This document shows positions 48,692-61,862 of a DNA stretch of 64,000 nucleotides, in pieces. How positions within the stretch are numbered: the first letter of the stretch is position 1; every line of letters starts with the position of its first letter. The DNA lies in assembly GCF_004216855.1 (NCBI RefSeq), contig NZ_SGXT01000017.1, forward strand, positions 124,001 to 188,000. The letters run 5' to 3'. This stretch comes from Microcella alkaliphila. GTDB taxonomy: Bacteria; Actinomycetota; Actinomycetes; Actinomycetales; Microbacteriaceae. The notes under the pieces are model-generated. The model saw only the letters and a program-made list of their open reading frames with translations. It was not told the DNA's origin and searched no databases. Position numbers and translations under genes: made by a program.

Positions 48692-50182
48692 TCAGCCTGC
48701 CACCGAGTGCACATCGCCGAAGTCCATCGCGGCGGCGAAGGTTGCTCCGTCTTCGCGGGTGATGAGGCGACTCAGCGTCTCGTGGTCATGGGCCTTCTCA
48801 TGAGCGGCCGTCGACGTGATCTGACCGGCGTTGACGAGCTCGGCGAGGTGCTGGTCCATCGTGTGCATTCCCATTCCACGGCCGGCCTGCATCGCCGAAC
48901 CGATCTGGTAGGTCTTGCCCTCGCGGATGAGGTTGTTGATCGCGGGCGTCGCCACGAGCACTTCGGTGGCGACCACACGGCCGCGACCGTTCGTCTTTTT
49001 CACCAGCGTCTGACAGACGACGCCCTGCAGGGTGGCCGCCAACTGTTGACGCACCTGCCCCTGCTGGTGCGGCGGGAAGACGTCGATGACACGGTCGATC
49101 GTCTGGCCGGCGTCCTGCGTGTGCAGGGTGGCGAAGACGAGGTGCCCTGTCTCGGCCGCGGTCAACGCGGTCGAAATCGTCTCGAGGTCACGAAGCTCAC
49201 CGATCAGAATGACGTCGGGGTCTTGACGCAGCACGTGCTTGAGCGCGTTCTGGAACGAATGCGTATCGCCGCCCACCTCGCGCTGGTTGACGAGCGCCTT
49301 CTTGTTCTTGTGAATGAACTCGATGGGGTCTTCGACGGTCATGATGTGGTCGGCACGGTTCTCATTCACCATGTCGATGAGCGCGGCCAGCGTGGTCGAC
49401 TTACCCGAACCCGTCGGGCCCGTGACCAGCACCAGGCCGCGGGGCAGCGTCGAGAATCGACCGACCGTGTCGGGCACACCGAGCGCCTTCAGCGTCTTGA
49501 TTTCGGTCGGGATGATACGGAAGGCGGCACCGACCGAGCCGCGCTGACGATAGAAGTTGACGCGGAACCGCGCATCCTCGCTCAGCGTGTAGGCGAAGTC
49601 GAGCTCGTGCTTCTCTTCGAACTGCGCCAGCTGCGACGGCGTAATGATCGAGTACAGCGCCTTCGTCACGCGGGTGCCGTCCCAGATGCCGCCCGTGTGC
49701 GACTGCGCGTTGCGCAGGCTTCCGTCGACGCGGATCATGGGCGGCGCGTTCTTCGAGATGTGCACGTCGGAACCGCCCAGCTCGAGCAGTTCCTGCAGCA
49801 CACGAATTAGTTCAGGGTCACCCTTCGCCGTGACGGCAGACGCGGCAGACGGAATGTGCTCGACCGCGACGTCGGGCATGATCGGCGCGCGCTCGCGGGG
49901 GCGAGTGAGCGGGGCGTCACCCGCGGGCGGCGGAGCCTGGAACGGGGCCTCGGTTGCAGGCGGAGGGGCCACCACGGGCGCAGCCGCGGGAGGAGGCGCA
50001 CTCGTCGCCGGGGGCGGGGCCTGCAGCGGGGCACCCGTCGCGGGCGGGGGCGCCGACAGCGGCGCGCCGGAGTCGGGCGGCGGAGCCGACAGCGGGCTCG
50101 CGCTCGGCGGCGGCGGGGTGGAACCGCCGGACAGCGACCAGCCGCCCGCGTTTCCGAGATCGTGTACGGGTCGGTCGGTCAT
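48692..50182 (-). CDS. pilT: type IV pilus retraction ATPase PilT with proline-rich N terminus
   Basis: PilT drives pilus retraction. The ATPase core starts near residue 120 with Walker A LVTGPTGSGKSTTLAALID, the Asp box MTVEDPIEFIHKN, Walker B DPDVILIGELRDLETI, His box HLVFATLHTQDA, and the PilT-specific C-terminal AINNLIREGKTYQI (AIRNLIRE variant). The first 95 residues are repeated APPPATxAPLQ units, an unusual flexible addition. Presence of PilT indicates dynamic pili (twitching, adhesion or DNA uptake). It lies between pilB and pilC. Confidence 0.94.
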   Translation of the reverse strand: MTDRPVHDLGNAGGWSLSGGSTPPPPSASPLSAPPPDSGAPLSAPPPATGAPLQAPPPATSAPPPAAAPVVAPPPATEAPFQAPPPAGDAPLTRPRERAPIMPDVAVEHIPSAASAVTAKGDPELIRVLQELLELGGSDVHISKNAPPMIRVDGSLRNAQSHTGGIWDGTRVTKALYSIITPSQLAQFEEKHELDFAYTLSEDARFRVNFYRQRGSVGAAFRIIPTEIKTLKALGVPDTVGRFSTLPRGLVLVTGPTGSGKSTTLAALIDMVNENRADHIMTVEDPIEFIHKNKKALVNQREVGGDTHSFQNALKHVLRQDPDVILIGELRDLETISTALTAAETGHLVFATLHTQDAGQTIDRVIDVFPPHQQGQVRQQLAATLQGVVCQTLVKKTNGRGRVVATEVLVATPAINNLIREGKTYQIGSAMQAGRGMGMHTMDQHLAELVNAGQITSTAAHEKAHDHETLSRLITREDGATFAAAMDFGDVHSVAG

Positions 50183-50225
50183 CGGGTCCCCTTTTCACCG
50201 CAGCGCGTGGCCAGCATAAGCACGC

Positions 50226-52022
50226 TCATGCCACCACTCGCAAGATTTCCTCGACCGACGTCAGGCCAAGAAGCGCCTTCTGCCAGCCGTCTTCGCGCAG
50301 GGTGCGCATGCCCTGCGAGCGCGCGACGCGCGCAATCTCCGTACTGGATGCACGGGCCACCGCCAAACGCTCAATCTCTTCCGTGACCACCATCACCTCG
50401 TGCAGCGCGATGCGGCCGCGGTAGCCGGTGCCTGAACACGCCGAGCACCCCACCGGACGCCACAGCGTCGGCCCGCCGAGGCTGACCTCCGTCGACGTGG
50501 ACGGCGTGATGCCCGGAGGCGGTGCTGTAGCCAGGCTCGTCGGGAAGGCGGAGGGGGCATCGGCCGGTGCCGAATGGGCTCCAGACGGAGCGGCCGGTGC
50601 GCCCGCGTCTCCCGCCACCGAGAGCCCCTGAGTGATGTCCATGCCCGGGTCGCCCTGGTACTGCTCTTTGCAGCGGTCGCACAGCCGTCGCGCGAGACGC
50701 TGAGCGACCACGCAGTCGAGTGCCGAGCCGACGAGGAACGGCTCGATGTCCATCTCTGTCAAACGGGTGATCGCGCTGGGCGCGTCGTTCGTGTGCAGGG
50801 TCGACAGCACGAGGTGACCAGTGAGCGACGCCTCGACGGCGATCTGGGCCGTCTCTTTGTCACGGATCTCACCGAGCAGCACCACGTCGGGGTCAGAACG
50901 CAGGATCGAGCGCAGCGCACTGGCGAACGTGAGCCCTGCTTTGACGTTGACCTGCACCTGGTTGATGCCCTCCATGCGGTACTCAACCGGGTCTTCGACC
51001 GTGATGACGTTGATCTCGGGCCGGGCGACGGCGTGCAGGGTCGTGTAGAGAGTGGTCGACTTACCCGACCCCGTCGGGCCGGTGACGAGGATCATGCCGT
51101 ACGGCTTCGTGTACGACTGCTTGAACATCTCGAGGTTGTGGTCGAGTAGCGCCAGCTGGTCCATGCCCATGCGCGTGGCGTTGTTGTCGAGAATACGCAT
51201 CACGACTTTTTCGCCATACACGGTCGGCAGTGTCGCAACGCGGAGGTCGATCTGGCGACCACCGTGGCTGACCGACATGCGGCCGTCCTGCGGCTTGCGG
51301 CGCTCGGCGATATCGATGTCGCTCATGATCTTCAGGCGCGAGATCACGCCATTCGTGACGTTGCGCGGCGCCGACTGCATCTCGTGCAGCACACCGTCGA
51401 TGCGGTAGCGCACGCGCATCTCGCGCTCGCCCGGCTCAATGTGAATATCGGAGGCGCTGTCCTGAATGGCCTGGCCGATGATGAGGTTCACGAAGCGAAC
51501 GATCGGAGCGTCGTCGGGGTCGGCCTCGCGGGAATTGACCAGGGCGAGGTCTTCGCTCTTGTTCTCTTCTTCGAGAACGTTGGTGAGCTCACCGATCTCG
51601 CTGTCCGCACGGTGAAACTTCTCGATCGCCTGCATCAGGTCGTCGTGCTCCGCAACCACGGGCACGATGCGCATGTGCGTGGATGCGCGCACGTCGTCGA
51701 GCGCGAACACGTCGTCGGGGTTCACCATCGCGAGCGTCAGCATTTCGCCCTGCTGGTGAATGGGAAGCACGCGGTGCCGGCGACACATCGCGGCCGGGAC
51801 GAGCGCGACCGCCGAGCGGTCGATCGGATACTCCGACAGATCGATGAACGACAGACCCATCACCTCGGCGCGAGCCGACGCGATCTGGCTCTTCGTCAGG
51901 CGGCCCGACTCGAGGAAGGACTGGATGACCTGGTCTTCGGCGGCCGGGTCACTGTCCATCACATCGATGGTCTCGATGGGCATGATGCCGCGGATGATGA
52001 GCACCTCGGTCAACGATGGCAC
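50226..52022 (-). CDS. pilB: type IV pilus extension ATPase PilB
   Basis: PilB powers pilus assembly. I use the GTG at 52022 (PSLTEVLIIRGIMPIETID) because GGGGGG lies seven bases upstream; this gives 598 residues. Domains: N-terminal GspE/MshEN region, Walker A VTGPTGSGKSTTLYTTLHA, ITVEDPVEYRMEGINQVQVN, Walker B DPDVVLLGEIRDKETAQIAV. The zinc cysteines CDRC and CSAC are present but are separated by about 74 residues of Ala/Pro/Ser-rich linker, much longer than usual. It heads the main pilus gene run. Confidence 0.94.
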   Translation of the reverse strand: MPSLTEVLIIRGIMPIETIDVMDSDPAAEDQVIQSFLESGRLTKSQIASARAEVMGLSFIDLSEYPIDRSAVALVPAAMCRRHRVLPIHQQGEMLTLAMVNPDDVFALDDVRASTHMRIVPVVAEHDDLMQAIEKFHRADSEIGELTNVLEEENKSEDLALVNSREADPDDAPIVRFVNLIIGQAIQDSASDIHIEPGEREMRVRYRIDGVLHEMQSAPRNVTNGVISRLKIMSDIDIAERRKPQDGRMSVSHGGRQIDLRVATLPTVYGEKVVMRILDNNATRMGMDQLALLDHNLEMFKQSYTKPYGMILVTGPTGSGKSTTLYTTLHAVARPEINVITVEDPVEYRMEGINQVQVNVKAGLTFASALRSILRSDPDVVLLGEIRDKETAQIAVEASLTGHLVLSTLHTNDAPSAITRLTEMDIEPFLVGSALDCVVAQRLARRLCDRCKEQYQGDPGMDITQGLSVAGDAGAPAAPSGAHSAPADAPSAFPTSLATAPPPGITPSTSTEVSLGGPTLWRPVGCSACSGTGYRGRIALHEVMVVTEEIERLAVARASSTEIARVARSQGMRTLREDGWQKALLGLTSVEEILRVVA

Positions 52023-52110
52023 TGTTACCCCCCAGGTCATGCGCGGACGACGAGACGACATGGCACATGACGCCCCCCGCTTGAGGCTACGACACGCCTC
52101 TACAGCGGCA

Positions 52111-52138
52111 TACCCCCGCAAAAGGGGGTAACCCCATG
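52111..52138 (-). promoter_or_regulatory. alternative hairpins between pilA2 and pilB
   Basis: TACCCCC-GCAAAA-GGGGGTA (52111-52130) is a perfect seven-pair hairpin. The sequence GGGGTAACCCC next to it (about 52125-52135) can form another small hairpin using the same G-run, so the two exclude each other. Direct repeats AGTCACAC lie beyond (52139-52155). The region is the 140-base leader of pilB. Confidence 0.45.
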
Positions 52139-52164
52139 AGTCACACTAGTCACACGCGTTGCAG

Positions 52165-52584
52165 CTAGCTACGGATGATCGTGCCGCCGGGATCGCACGT
52201 CGCCTCAACGACAACGCCCTCGCGGTCGTCCGCCGCCCATGTGCGCGACAACTGTGCGTGATCACCCTGAATACAGAATCGGTTCTCGTTGCCGAAGAGG
52301 GTCAGGTCGATGTCGGGGTCGCCGTGTGCCGCCAAGACGGCGTTTCGCGTTGCCTCGTCGGGCCACGATCCGTCGGCCATCTCGGCGACCAGCCCGATAC
52401 GCGCGTTAGCGACGGCGGAGGCGACGGAGGCACCCAGTGCCTGATCGCGCTGACCCAGGAACGCGGGGATCGCGATCGCCGCGAGGATCCCGATGATGAT
52501 GACGACCACCAGCAGCTCGATCAGCGTAAAGCCGGCATCGCGGCGCGCTTCAGGCGCGGTGGTGCCGGTGTCGTGCGCGAGCAT
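52165..52584 (-). CDS. second type IV pilin (PilA-like)
   Basis: This 139-residue prepilin has a leader ending RRDAG and the segment FTLIELLVVVIIIGILAAIA, identical to that of PilA, with Glu at +5. The globular part differs and has two cysteines (FCIQGDH and ATCDPG). The ATG at 52584 was chosen because it gives the normal leader length. It lies at the upstream end of the locus directly after rpoC, about 5 kb from pilA. Confidence 0.9.
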   Translation of the reverse strand: MLAHDTGTTAPEARRDAGFTLIELLVVVIIIGILAAIAIPAFLGQRDQALGASVASAVANARIGLVAEMADGSWPDEATRNAVLAAHGDPDIDLTLFGNENRFCIQGDHAQLSRTWAADDREGVVVEATCDPGGTIIRS

Positions 52585-52711
52585 GGCGAAGTCTTTCGTC
52601 AACAGTCGGCCCCACGGTACGCGGCGCCGGGCACGCGAGGCAGTCCCCCGTTCGCGCGCCCCCACTCTGCGGGGCAGAACAGTCACGCCCACCCGAGCGC
52701 GGCAACGCCAA

Positions 52712-52745
52712 CGGCCCCGGCCTGCCAGAAGCAGGGCCGGGGCCG
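52712..52745 (-). terminator. terminator of rpoBC
   Basis: Arms CGGCCCCGGCC and GGCCGGGGCCG with a short TGC/GCA extension and a one-base bulge form a strong stem, 21 bases after the rpoC stop. On the minus strand GTTGGCGTT follows. It separates rpoC from the second pilin gene. Confidence 0.8.
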
Positions 52746-52766
52746 CCGAGGTGGAACGACTGCGGG

Positions 52767-55700
52767 TTAGCTGTAGGTGCCGCCCGAAGTGTTGTTCGAA
52801 CCGCCCGTGAACTCGTCGCTCGAGAACGAGTCGAAGTCGACGAACGACAGGTCAGCCTCGCTGAACGACGAGTCGTCGGCGAAGATGCGGTTCGGGTAGC
52901 GCTCCGCCTTCGCCTCCTCCGTCGCGTCGACCGACACATTGCGGTAGGCCGACAGGCCGGTACCGGCCGGGATCAGCTTTCCGATGATCACGTTCTCCTT
53001 CAGGCCGAGCAGCGGGTCGCGCTTGCCCTCCATGGCGGCCTGCGTGAGCACGCGGGTCGTCTCCTGGAAGGATGCGGCCGACAGCCACGACTCGGTCGCG
53101 AGTGAGGCCTTGGTGATACCCATGACCTCCTGACGAGCCGACGCGGTCTTCTTGCCCTCCGACAGCGCCTCGCGGTTCAACGAGTTGTACCGCGAGCGGT
53201 CGACGAGCTCACCCGGCAGCAGCTCGGTCTCGCCGTGGTCGACCACGGTGACCTTGCGCAGCATCTGGCGAACGATGACCTCGATGTGCTTGTCGTGAAT
53301 CGGCACACCCTGCGAACGGTAGACGCCCTGCACGCCCTCGACGAGGTGCTGCTGCACGGCGCGCACGCCCTTGACGCGCAGCACCTCCTTCGGGTCGACC
53401 GGGCCTTCCAGCAGCTGCTGGCCGAGCTCGACGTGCTGACCGTCCTCGACGAGGAGGGCGGCGCGCTTCGTGACCGGGTACACGACCTCCTCGTCGCCGT
53501 TGTCGGGCGTGAGGATGATGCGGCGCTGCGCCTCCGAGTCGTCGATCGTGATGCGACCGGCGCTCTCGGCGATCGGGCTCGCACCCTTCGGGGTGCGGGC
53601 CTCGAACAGCTCGGTCACGCGGGGCAGACCCTGCGTGATGTCGTCGGCCGACGCCGAACCGCCCGTGTGGAAGGTACGCATCGTCAGCTGGGTTCCGGGC
53701 TCACCGATCGACTGCGCCGCGATGATGCCGACGGCCTCGCCGAGGTCGACGCGCTGACCGGTTGCGAGCGAACGGCCGTAGCAGGCCGCGCACACGCCGA
53801 CGGCGCTCTCGCACGTCAGCACCGAACGGACCTTGATCGAGCCGACGCCCGCGGTGACGAGCTCGGTGATGAGCACGTCGCCGACGTCAACGCCGGCCTC
53901 CGCGACTACGGTGCCCTTCGCATCCACCGCGTCAGCGGCGAGCGTGCGAGCGAACACCAGGTTCTCGACGTTGTCGTCGCGCACCCACTGACCGTCGACC
54001 TCGTGCGCGATCTCGAAGTCGAGACCCTTCGAGGTGCCACAGTCGTCTTCGCGGATGATGACGTCTTGCGCCACGTCGACCAGTCGACGCGTCAAGTAGC
54101 CCGAGTCGGCCGTACGCAGAGCCGTGTCGGCGAGACCCTTACGCGCACCGTGGGTGGCGATGAAGTACTCGGCGACCGACAGGCCCTCGCGGTACGAGTT
54201 GATGATCGGGCGGGCGATGATCTCACCGCGCGGGTTCGACACAAGCCCTCGCATACCGGCGATGTTTCCCACCTGTAGCCAGTTACCGCGGGCACCAGAG
54301 GTGACCATGCGGTTGATGGTGTTGTCGGTCGGGATGTTCTCGCGCATGGCCTCGTTGACGGCCTTGGTGCCCTCGCTCCAGAGCGCAACCAGTTCGCGGC
54401 GGCGCTCGTCGTCGGTGGTCAGGCCCTTGTCGAACTGCGCCTGGATTTTCGCCGCCTTCTTCTCGTACTCGGCGACGATCTCCTTCTTCTTCGGCGGCGT
54501 CACGACGTCGCTGAGGGCGACGGTGACACCGGAGCGCGTGGCCCAGTAGAAGCCGGCGTCCTTCATCTTGTCGAGCGTCGCGGCGACGATCGTCTTCGGG
54601 TAGCGCTCGGCAAGGTCGTTCACGATCTGCGAGATCGTGCCCTTGTCGGCAACCCGGTCGATGAACGGGAAGTCTTCCGGCAGCAGGTCGTTGAAGAGGG
54701 CACGACCGAGGGTCGTCTCCTTCAGCTCGCGGCCGTTGTACTTCTCGCCGGTCAGACGGATGCGCACGGTCGCGTTCAGGTCGAGCGCGCCCGAATCCAT
54801 GGCCATGATCGCCTCGGACGTGTTCGTGAACGCGCGACCCTCGCCGGCGGCACCCTCACGAACGGTCGTGAGGTGGTGCAGACCGATGATCATGTCCTGC
54901 GTCGGAACCGTCACCGGGCGGCCGTCGGACGGCTTCAGGATGTTGTTCGACGCGAGCATGAGGATGCGCGCCTCGGCCTGAGCCTCGACCGACAGCGGAA
55001 GGTGCACGGCCATCTGGTCACCGTCGAAGTCGGCGTTGAACGCCGCACACACGAGCGGGTGAAGCTGGATGGCCTTGCCCTCGACGAGCTGCGGCTCGAA
55101 CGCCTGAATGCCGAGACGGTGCAGGGTGGGCGCACGGTTCAGCATGACGGGGCGCTCGCGGATGATCTCTTCGAGCACGTCCCACACCTGCGGGCGCGAC
55201 CGCTCGACCATGCGCTTGGCGCTCTTGATGTTCTGGGCGTGGCCCAGGTCGATCAGCCGCTTGATGACGAACGGCTTGAACAGCTCGAGCGCCATGATCT
55301 TCGGCAGACCACACTGGTGCAGCTTCAGCTGGGGGCCGACGACGATGACCGAACGGCCCGAGTAGTCGACGCGCTTGCCGAGCAAGTTCTGGCGGAACCG
55401 ACCCTGCTTACCCTTCAGCATGTCGCTCAGCGACTTCAGGGCGCGGTTGCCGGTACCGGTGACCGGGCGACCACGACGACCGTTGTCAAACAGCGCGTCA
55501 ACGGCCTCCTGCAGCATGCGCTTCTCGTTGTTCACGATGATCTCGGGAGCCCCGAGGTCGAGCAGACGACGCAGACGGTTGTTGCGGTTGATCACACGGC
55601 GGTACAGGTCGTTCAGGTCGCTGGTGGCGAAGCGGCCACCGTCGAGCTGCACCATGGGGCGCAGCTCCGGCGGGATGACCGGAACGGCTTCCAGCACCAT

Positions 55701-56633
55701 GGCGGCCGGCGAGGTGCCGGTCTGCAGGAACGAGTTGACGACCTTCAGTCGCTTGATGGCGCGGATCTTCTTCTGGCCCTTGCCGCCAGCGATCTGCTCG
55801 TGGAGCAGCTCGCTTTCGGCCGCGAGGTCGAAGGTCTCGAGGCGACGCTTGATCGCCTCGGCGCCCATGTGCGCCTCGAAGTACAGGCCGTAGCGGTCCT
55901 GCAGCTCCTGGAAGACGGCGTCTTCGGGCTTCAGGTCGCCGACCTTCAGGGTGCGGAAGTCTTCCCACACACGCTCGAGCTGCGAGATCTGCTCGTCGAA
56001 GGACTTGCGCAGCTGCGCCATTTCCTTCTCGCCGGCGTCCTTCGTCTTGCGCTTCTGGTCAGCCTTGGCACCTTCGGCCTCAAGCGCGGCCAGTTCGCCC
56101 TCGAGCTGCTCGAGGCGCTTGGCGATGCCCGCGTCCCGCTGCTTCTCGAGCGTCTGAATCTCGAGACGCATCTCGTTCTCGAGGCCGGGCAGGTCGGAGT
56201 GACGCCCCTCCTCGTCGATCGAGATCACCATGTAGGCGGCGAAGTAAATGACCTTCTCGAGGTCTTTCGGCGCCATGTCGAGCAGGTAGCCGAGACGGCT
56301 GGGCACACCCTTGAAGTACCAGATGTGCGTGACCGGGGCCGCCAGCTCGATGTGGCCCATGCGCTCACGGCGGACGGCCGACTTGGTGACCTCCACGCCG
56401 CATCGCTCACACACGATGCCCTTGAAGCGAACGCGCTTGTACTTACCGCAGGAGCACTCCCAGTCGCGCGAGGGCCCGAAGATCTGCTCGCCGAACAGGC
56501 CGTCCTTTTCGGGCTTCAGGGTGCGGTAGTTGATGGTCTCCGGCTTCTTGACCTCGCCGTACGACCATTTGCGGATGTCGTCGGCGGTCGCCAAACCGAT
56601 CTGCAGGTAGTCGAAAGTAGTTGCGTCGAGCAC
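52767..56633 (-). CDS. rpoC: DNA-directed RNA polymerase subunit beta'
   Basis: The 1288-residue beta' subunit begins [20 protein letters not shown] and carries the N-terminal zinc ligands (ECSCGKYK and CERCGVEV), the catalytic [12 protein letters not shown] and the second zinc cluster near [13 protein letters not shown]. The start is GTG at 56633. The C-terminal 30 residues are acidic/Ser-rich. A 45-base gap separates it from rpoB; a long open frame on the opposite strand is a GC-rich artefact. Confidence 0.99.
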   Translation of the reverse strand: MLDATTFDYLQIGLATADDIRKWSYGEVKKPETINYRTLKPEKDGLFGEQIFGPSRDWECSCGKYKRVRFKGIVCERCGVEVTKSAVRRERMGHIELAAPVTHIWYFKGVPSRLGYLLDMAPKDLEKVIYFAAYMVISIDEEGRHSDLPGLENEMRLEIQTLEKQRDAGIAKRLEQLEGELAALEAEGAKADQKRKTKDAGEKEMAQLRKSFDEQISQLERVWEDFRTLKVGDLKPEDAVFQELQDRYGLYFEAHMGAEAIKRRLETFDLAAESELLHEQIAGGKGQKKIRAIKRLKVVNSFLQTGTSPAAMVLEAVPVIPPELRPMVQLDGGRFATSDLNDLYRRVINRNNRLRRLLDLGAPEIIVNNEKRMLQEAVDALFDNGRRGRPVTGTGNRALKSLSDMLKGKQGRFRQNLLGKRVDYSGRSVIVVGPQLKLHQCGLPKIMALELFKPFVIKRLIDLGHAQNIKSAKRMVERSRPQVWDVLEEIIRERPVMLNRAPTLHRLGIQAFEPQLVEGKAIQLHPLVCAAFNADFDGDQMAVHLPLSVEAQAEARILMLASNNILKPSDGRPVTVPTQDMIIGLHHLTTVREGAAGEGRAFTNTSEAIMAMDSGALDLNATVRIRLTGEKYNGRELKETTLGRALFNDLLPEDFPFIDRVADKGTISQIVNDLAERYPKTIVAATLDKMKDAGFYWATRSGVTVALSDVVTPPKKKEIVAEYEKKAAKIQAQFDKGLTTDDERRRELVALWSEGTKAVNEAMRENIPTDNTINRMVTSGARGNWLQVGNIAGMRGLVSNPRGEIIARPIINSYREGLSVAEYFIATHGARKGLADTALRTADSGYLTRRLVDVAQDVIIREDDCGTSKGLDFEIAHEVDGQWVRDDNVENLVFARTLAADAVDAKGTVVAEAGVDVGDVLITELVTAGVGSIKVRSVLTCESAVGVCAACYGRSLATGQRVDLGEAVGIIAAQSIGEPGTQLTMRTFHTGGSASADDITQGLPRVTELFEARTPKGASPIAESAGRITIDDSEAQRRIILTPDNGDEEVVYPVTKRAALLVEDGQHVELGQQLLEGPVDPKEVLRVKGVRAVQQHLVEGVQGVYRSQGVPIHDKHIEVIVRQMLRKVTVVDHGETELLPGELVDRSRYNSLNREALSEGKKTASARQEVMGITKASLATESWLSAASFQETTRVLTQAAMEGKRDPLLGLKENVIIGKLIPAGTGLSAYRNVSVDATEEAKAERYPNRIFADDSSFSEADLSFVDFDSFSSDEFTGGSNNTSGGTYS

Positions 56634-56678
56634 AGGTTCTTCTCTCTCGTAACAGTCTGTGAGTACTCGTGGGGTCGC

Positions 56679-60173
<3,495 letters not shown>

Positions 60174-60205
60174 GGATCTTCCTCCGTGGGCAGTACAGCC
60201 CGTTG

Positions 60206-60233
60206 CTGTCGGTGACGGTGTCGTCAGCGACAG
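60206..60233 (-). promoter_or_regulatory. 28-base hairpin in the rpoB leader
   Basis: CTGTCG, one mismatch, TGACG, loop GTGT, CGTCA, mismatch, CGACAG form an 11-pair stem. It lies about 33 bases before the TTG start. Together with the leader of about 190 bases it may mark post-transcriptional control of rpoB. Confidence 0.5.
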
Positions 60234-60367
60234 TGTGCGGTCGGTGTGAATGCGCAAGTCAAAGCCTCGAGGAACCGGGGGTACCGGCTCCACCCCGCCG
60301 CTATTCTCGGGGCACGTCAAGCCGACCACCATTTGAGGGCTCGGACGTTCGGGGAGCGCAAACCTCA

Positions 60368-60397
60368 ATACTAGGCCCGCACGACGCGCCCTGTCCA
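60368..60397 (-). promoter_or_regulatory. promoter of rpoBC
   Basis: On the minus strand TGGACA (60397-60392) and TAGTAT (60373-60368) are 18 bases apart, giving a start near 60361. The -10 matches TAnnnT and the -35 matches TTGACA at five of six. The 310-base interval 60174-60482 otherwise holds only the rpoB leader and the divergent promoter. Confidence 0.65.
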
Positions 60398-60406
60398 GTC
60401 TGATTC

Positions 60407-60435
60407 TTGACCGATTGCGGTCGCTGCGCTATAAC
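60407..60435 (+). promoter_or_regulatory. promoter of the spermidine-synthase-like gene
   Basis: TTGACC (60407-60412), 17 bases, TATAAC (60430-60435): a strong sigma-70-type match. It is back to back with the rpoB promoter, their -35 elements only nine bases apart. The leader would be about 40 bases. Confidence 0.65.
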
Positions 60436-60482
60436 CGCGCGATCGGCCCCGTGCATCCCCCGGTCTGTGGCACGCTGTCCGC

Positions 60483-61334
60483 ATGTCCGCGCCCATCGAG
60501 ACCCGGTTGTCGAACGGGATGCTCGCCCGCATCGACGAGGACCGCTGGCAGCAGGGCGCGTACCAACTGGTCGTCGACGGCACCCCGCAGTCGCACGTCG
60601 ACCTCGACGACCCGAGCCGGCTGTTCTTCGAGTACGTGCAGCGCATTGGGCACGTCATTGATGAGTGGGGCGGCCCCGGGCAGCCGATGACCGCCCTGCA
60701 CCTGGGGGCGGGCGCGATGACGCTCCCCCGCTACATTCACGCGACCCGGCCCGGCTCCCGCCAGCAGGTCGTCGAGCTCGAGCGCGACCTCGTCGACTTC
60801 GTGCGCGAGCACCTGCCGCTGCCGCGCGGGGCGAGCATCCGGGTGCGGTACGGCGATGCGCGCGCGACCCTTGCGCAGCTGCCCGCGGGCCTGACTGGCG
60901 CGGTCGACCTCGTCGTCGTCGACGTGTTCGGCGGCGCCCGCATTCCGGCGCACGTGACGAGCGTCGAGTTCTACGAGAGCGTGCGCGCACTGCTCGCCCC
61001 GAACGGCATCGTGTGCGTCAACGTCGCCGACGGGCCGGGGCTCGCCTTCGCCCGCTCGCAGGCGGCGACCCTGCAGTACGTCTTCTCGGACGTGGTCGCG
61101 CTCGCCGAGTCGGGGGTGCTGAAGTCGCGCCGCTTCGGCAACGTCGTCATGGCCGCCGGGATCGATGAGCTACCCACCGCGTGGCTGCCGCGGCTGCTGG
61201 CGCGCGGGCCGCACCCCGCGTCGGTGCTCGGCGGCGACGCCCTGACGAAGTGGGTTGCCGGCGCCCCGGTCGTGAGCGACCAGACGGCGGTGGCGTCACC
61301 GCCGCCGAGCAAGAGCGTCTTCACGACGCGGTAG
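60483..61334 (+). CDS. spermidine-synthase-like SAM-dependent methyltransferase-fold protein
   Basis: The 283-residue protein has a Rossmann core with ALHLGAGAMTLPRYIHA (nucleotide loop), QQVVELERDLVDFVREH (acidic residue after strand two), VRYGDARATL and DLVVVDVFGGARIPAHVTS. The order matches spermidine synthases and their numerous actinobacterial homologues of unknown substrate. The catalytic Asp of true aminopropyltransferases may correspond to DVFGG, so a polyamine role cannot be assumed. ATG at 60483. It is a monocistronic gene convergent with the globin. Confidence 0.75.
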   Translation: MSAPIETRLSNGMLARIDEDRWQQGAYQLVVDGTPQSHVDLDDPSRLFFEYVQRIGHVIDEWGGPGQPMTALHLGAGAMTLPRYIHATRPGSRQQVVELERDLVDFVREHLPLPRGASIRVRYGDARATLAQLPAGLTGAVDLVVVDVFGGARIPAHVTSVEFYESVRALLAPNGIVCVNVADGPGLAFARSQAATLQYVFSDVVALAESGVLKSRRFGNVVMAAGIDELPTAWLPRLLARGPHPASVLGGDALTKWVAGAPVVSDQTAVASPPPSKSVFTTR

Positions 61335-61346
61335 GCGGGTGCGCAG

Positions 61347-61715
61347 CTAGTCTGCGCTCGACTGCGGGACGACGAGCACGGGGCGCAGCCGTTCGAGCTC
61401 GACGACGGTCTGCTCAATGTCGAGCGGCGACACGTCGAGGTCGGTGAGGGTCTCGCGCACGACGTGCAAGAAGGCATCCATGTGCTCATCGCGCAGGCCG
61501 AGGTGGCGGTGCGACTCGCGCATGCCACGCCCCTCGTACGCTTCCGGCCCGCCGAAGATCGCCACCAGGTAGTCGGCGCGGTGCTCGACGATCTGGTCGT
61601 AGTCGAGGTCGTCGAAGAACGGTCCGAGCAGGGTGTGCACGCGAATGCGGGCCGACAGCTCACGAACGGCGGCGTCGACGCCCGCAGCGCCTCCCAGCCG
61701 GTCGTAGAGGGTCAT
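61347..61715 (-). CDS. group I truncated haemoglobin
   Basis: The 122-residue protein MTLYDRLGGAAGVDAAVREL has the truncated-globin start, the F-helix region with the likely proximal histidine in RGMRESHRHLGLRDEHMDAF and the length of the 2/2 globin fold. Members bind O2 and NO; in mycobacteria HbN detoxifies NO. A ribosome-binding site GGAAGGAG lies eight bases before the ATG. Confidence 0.87.
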   Translation of the reverse strand: MTLYDRLGGAAGVDAAVRELSARIRVHTLLGPFFDDLDYDQIVEHRADYLVAIFGGPEAYEGRGMRESHRHLGLRDEHMDAFLHVVRETLTDLDVSPLDIEQTVVELERLRPVLVVPQSSAD

Positions 61716-61862
61716 GACCTGCTCCTTCCGTGTCGAAAGCGCGTCGCTTTTTCTGCGCTCAGGCGAGAGTAGCTCTCACGTCCGACGCCGCCCACCCCCC
61801 TTTCAGGCGGCCCCGCAGGCTGGTAGACAGCCGGGGCGCGCCCGGCGCGAGGCGAATTCGGG

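Noticed and set aside
40025-52584. Type II secretion system instead of a pilus
   Set aside because: PilT retraction ATPase, PilM and short pilins with identical N termini are present, and no secretin or pseudopilin gspG-K set is seen.
60174-60368. N-terminal extension of RpoB from an upstream ATG
   Set aside because: It would remove the leader and promoter; the TTG with GGAGGAAG gives the normal N terminus.
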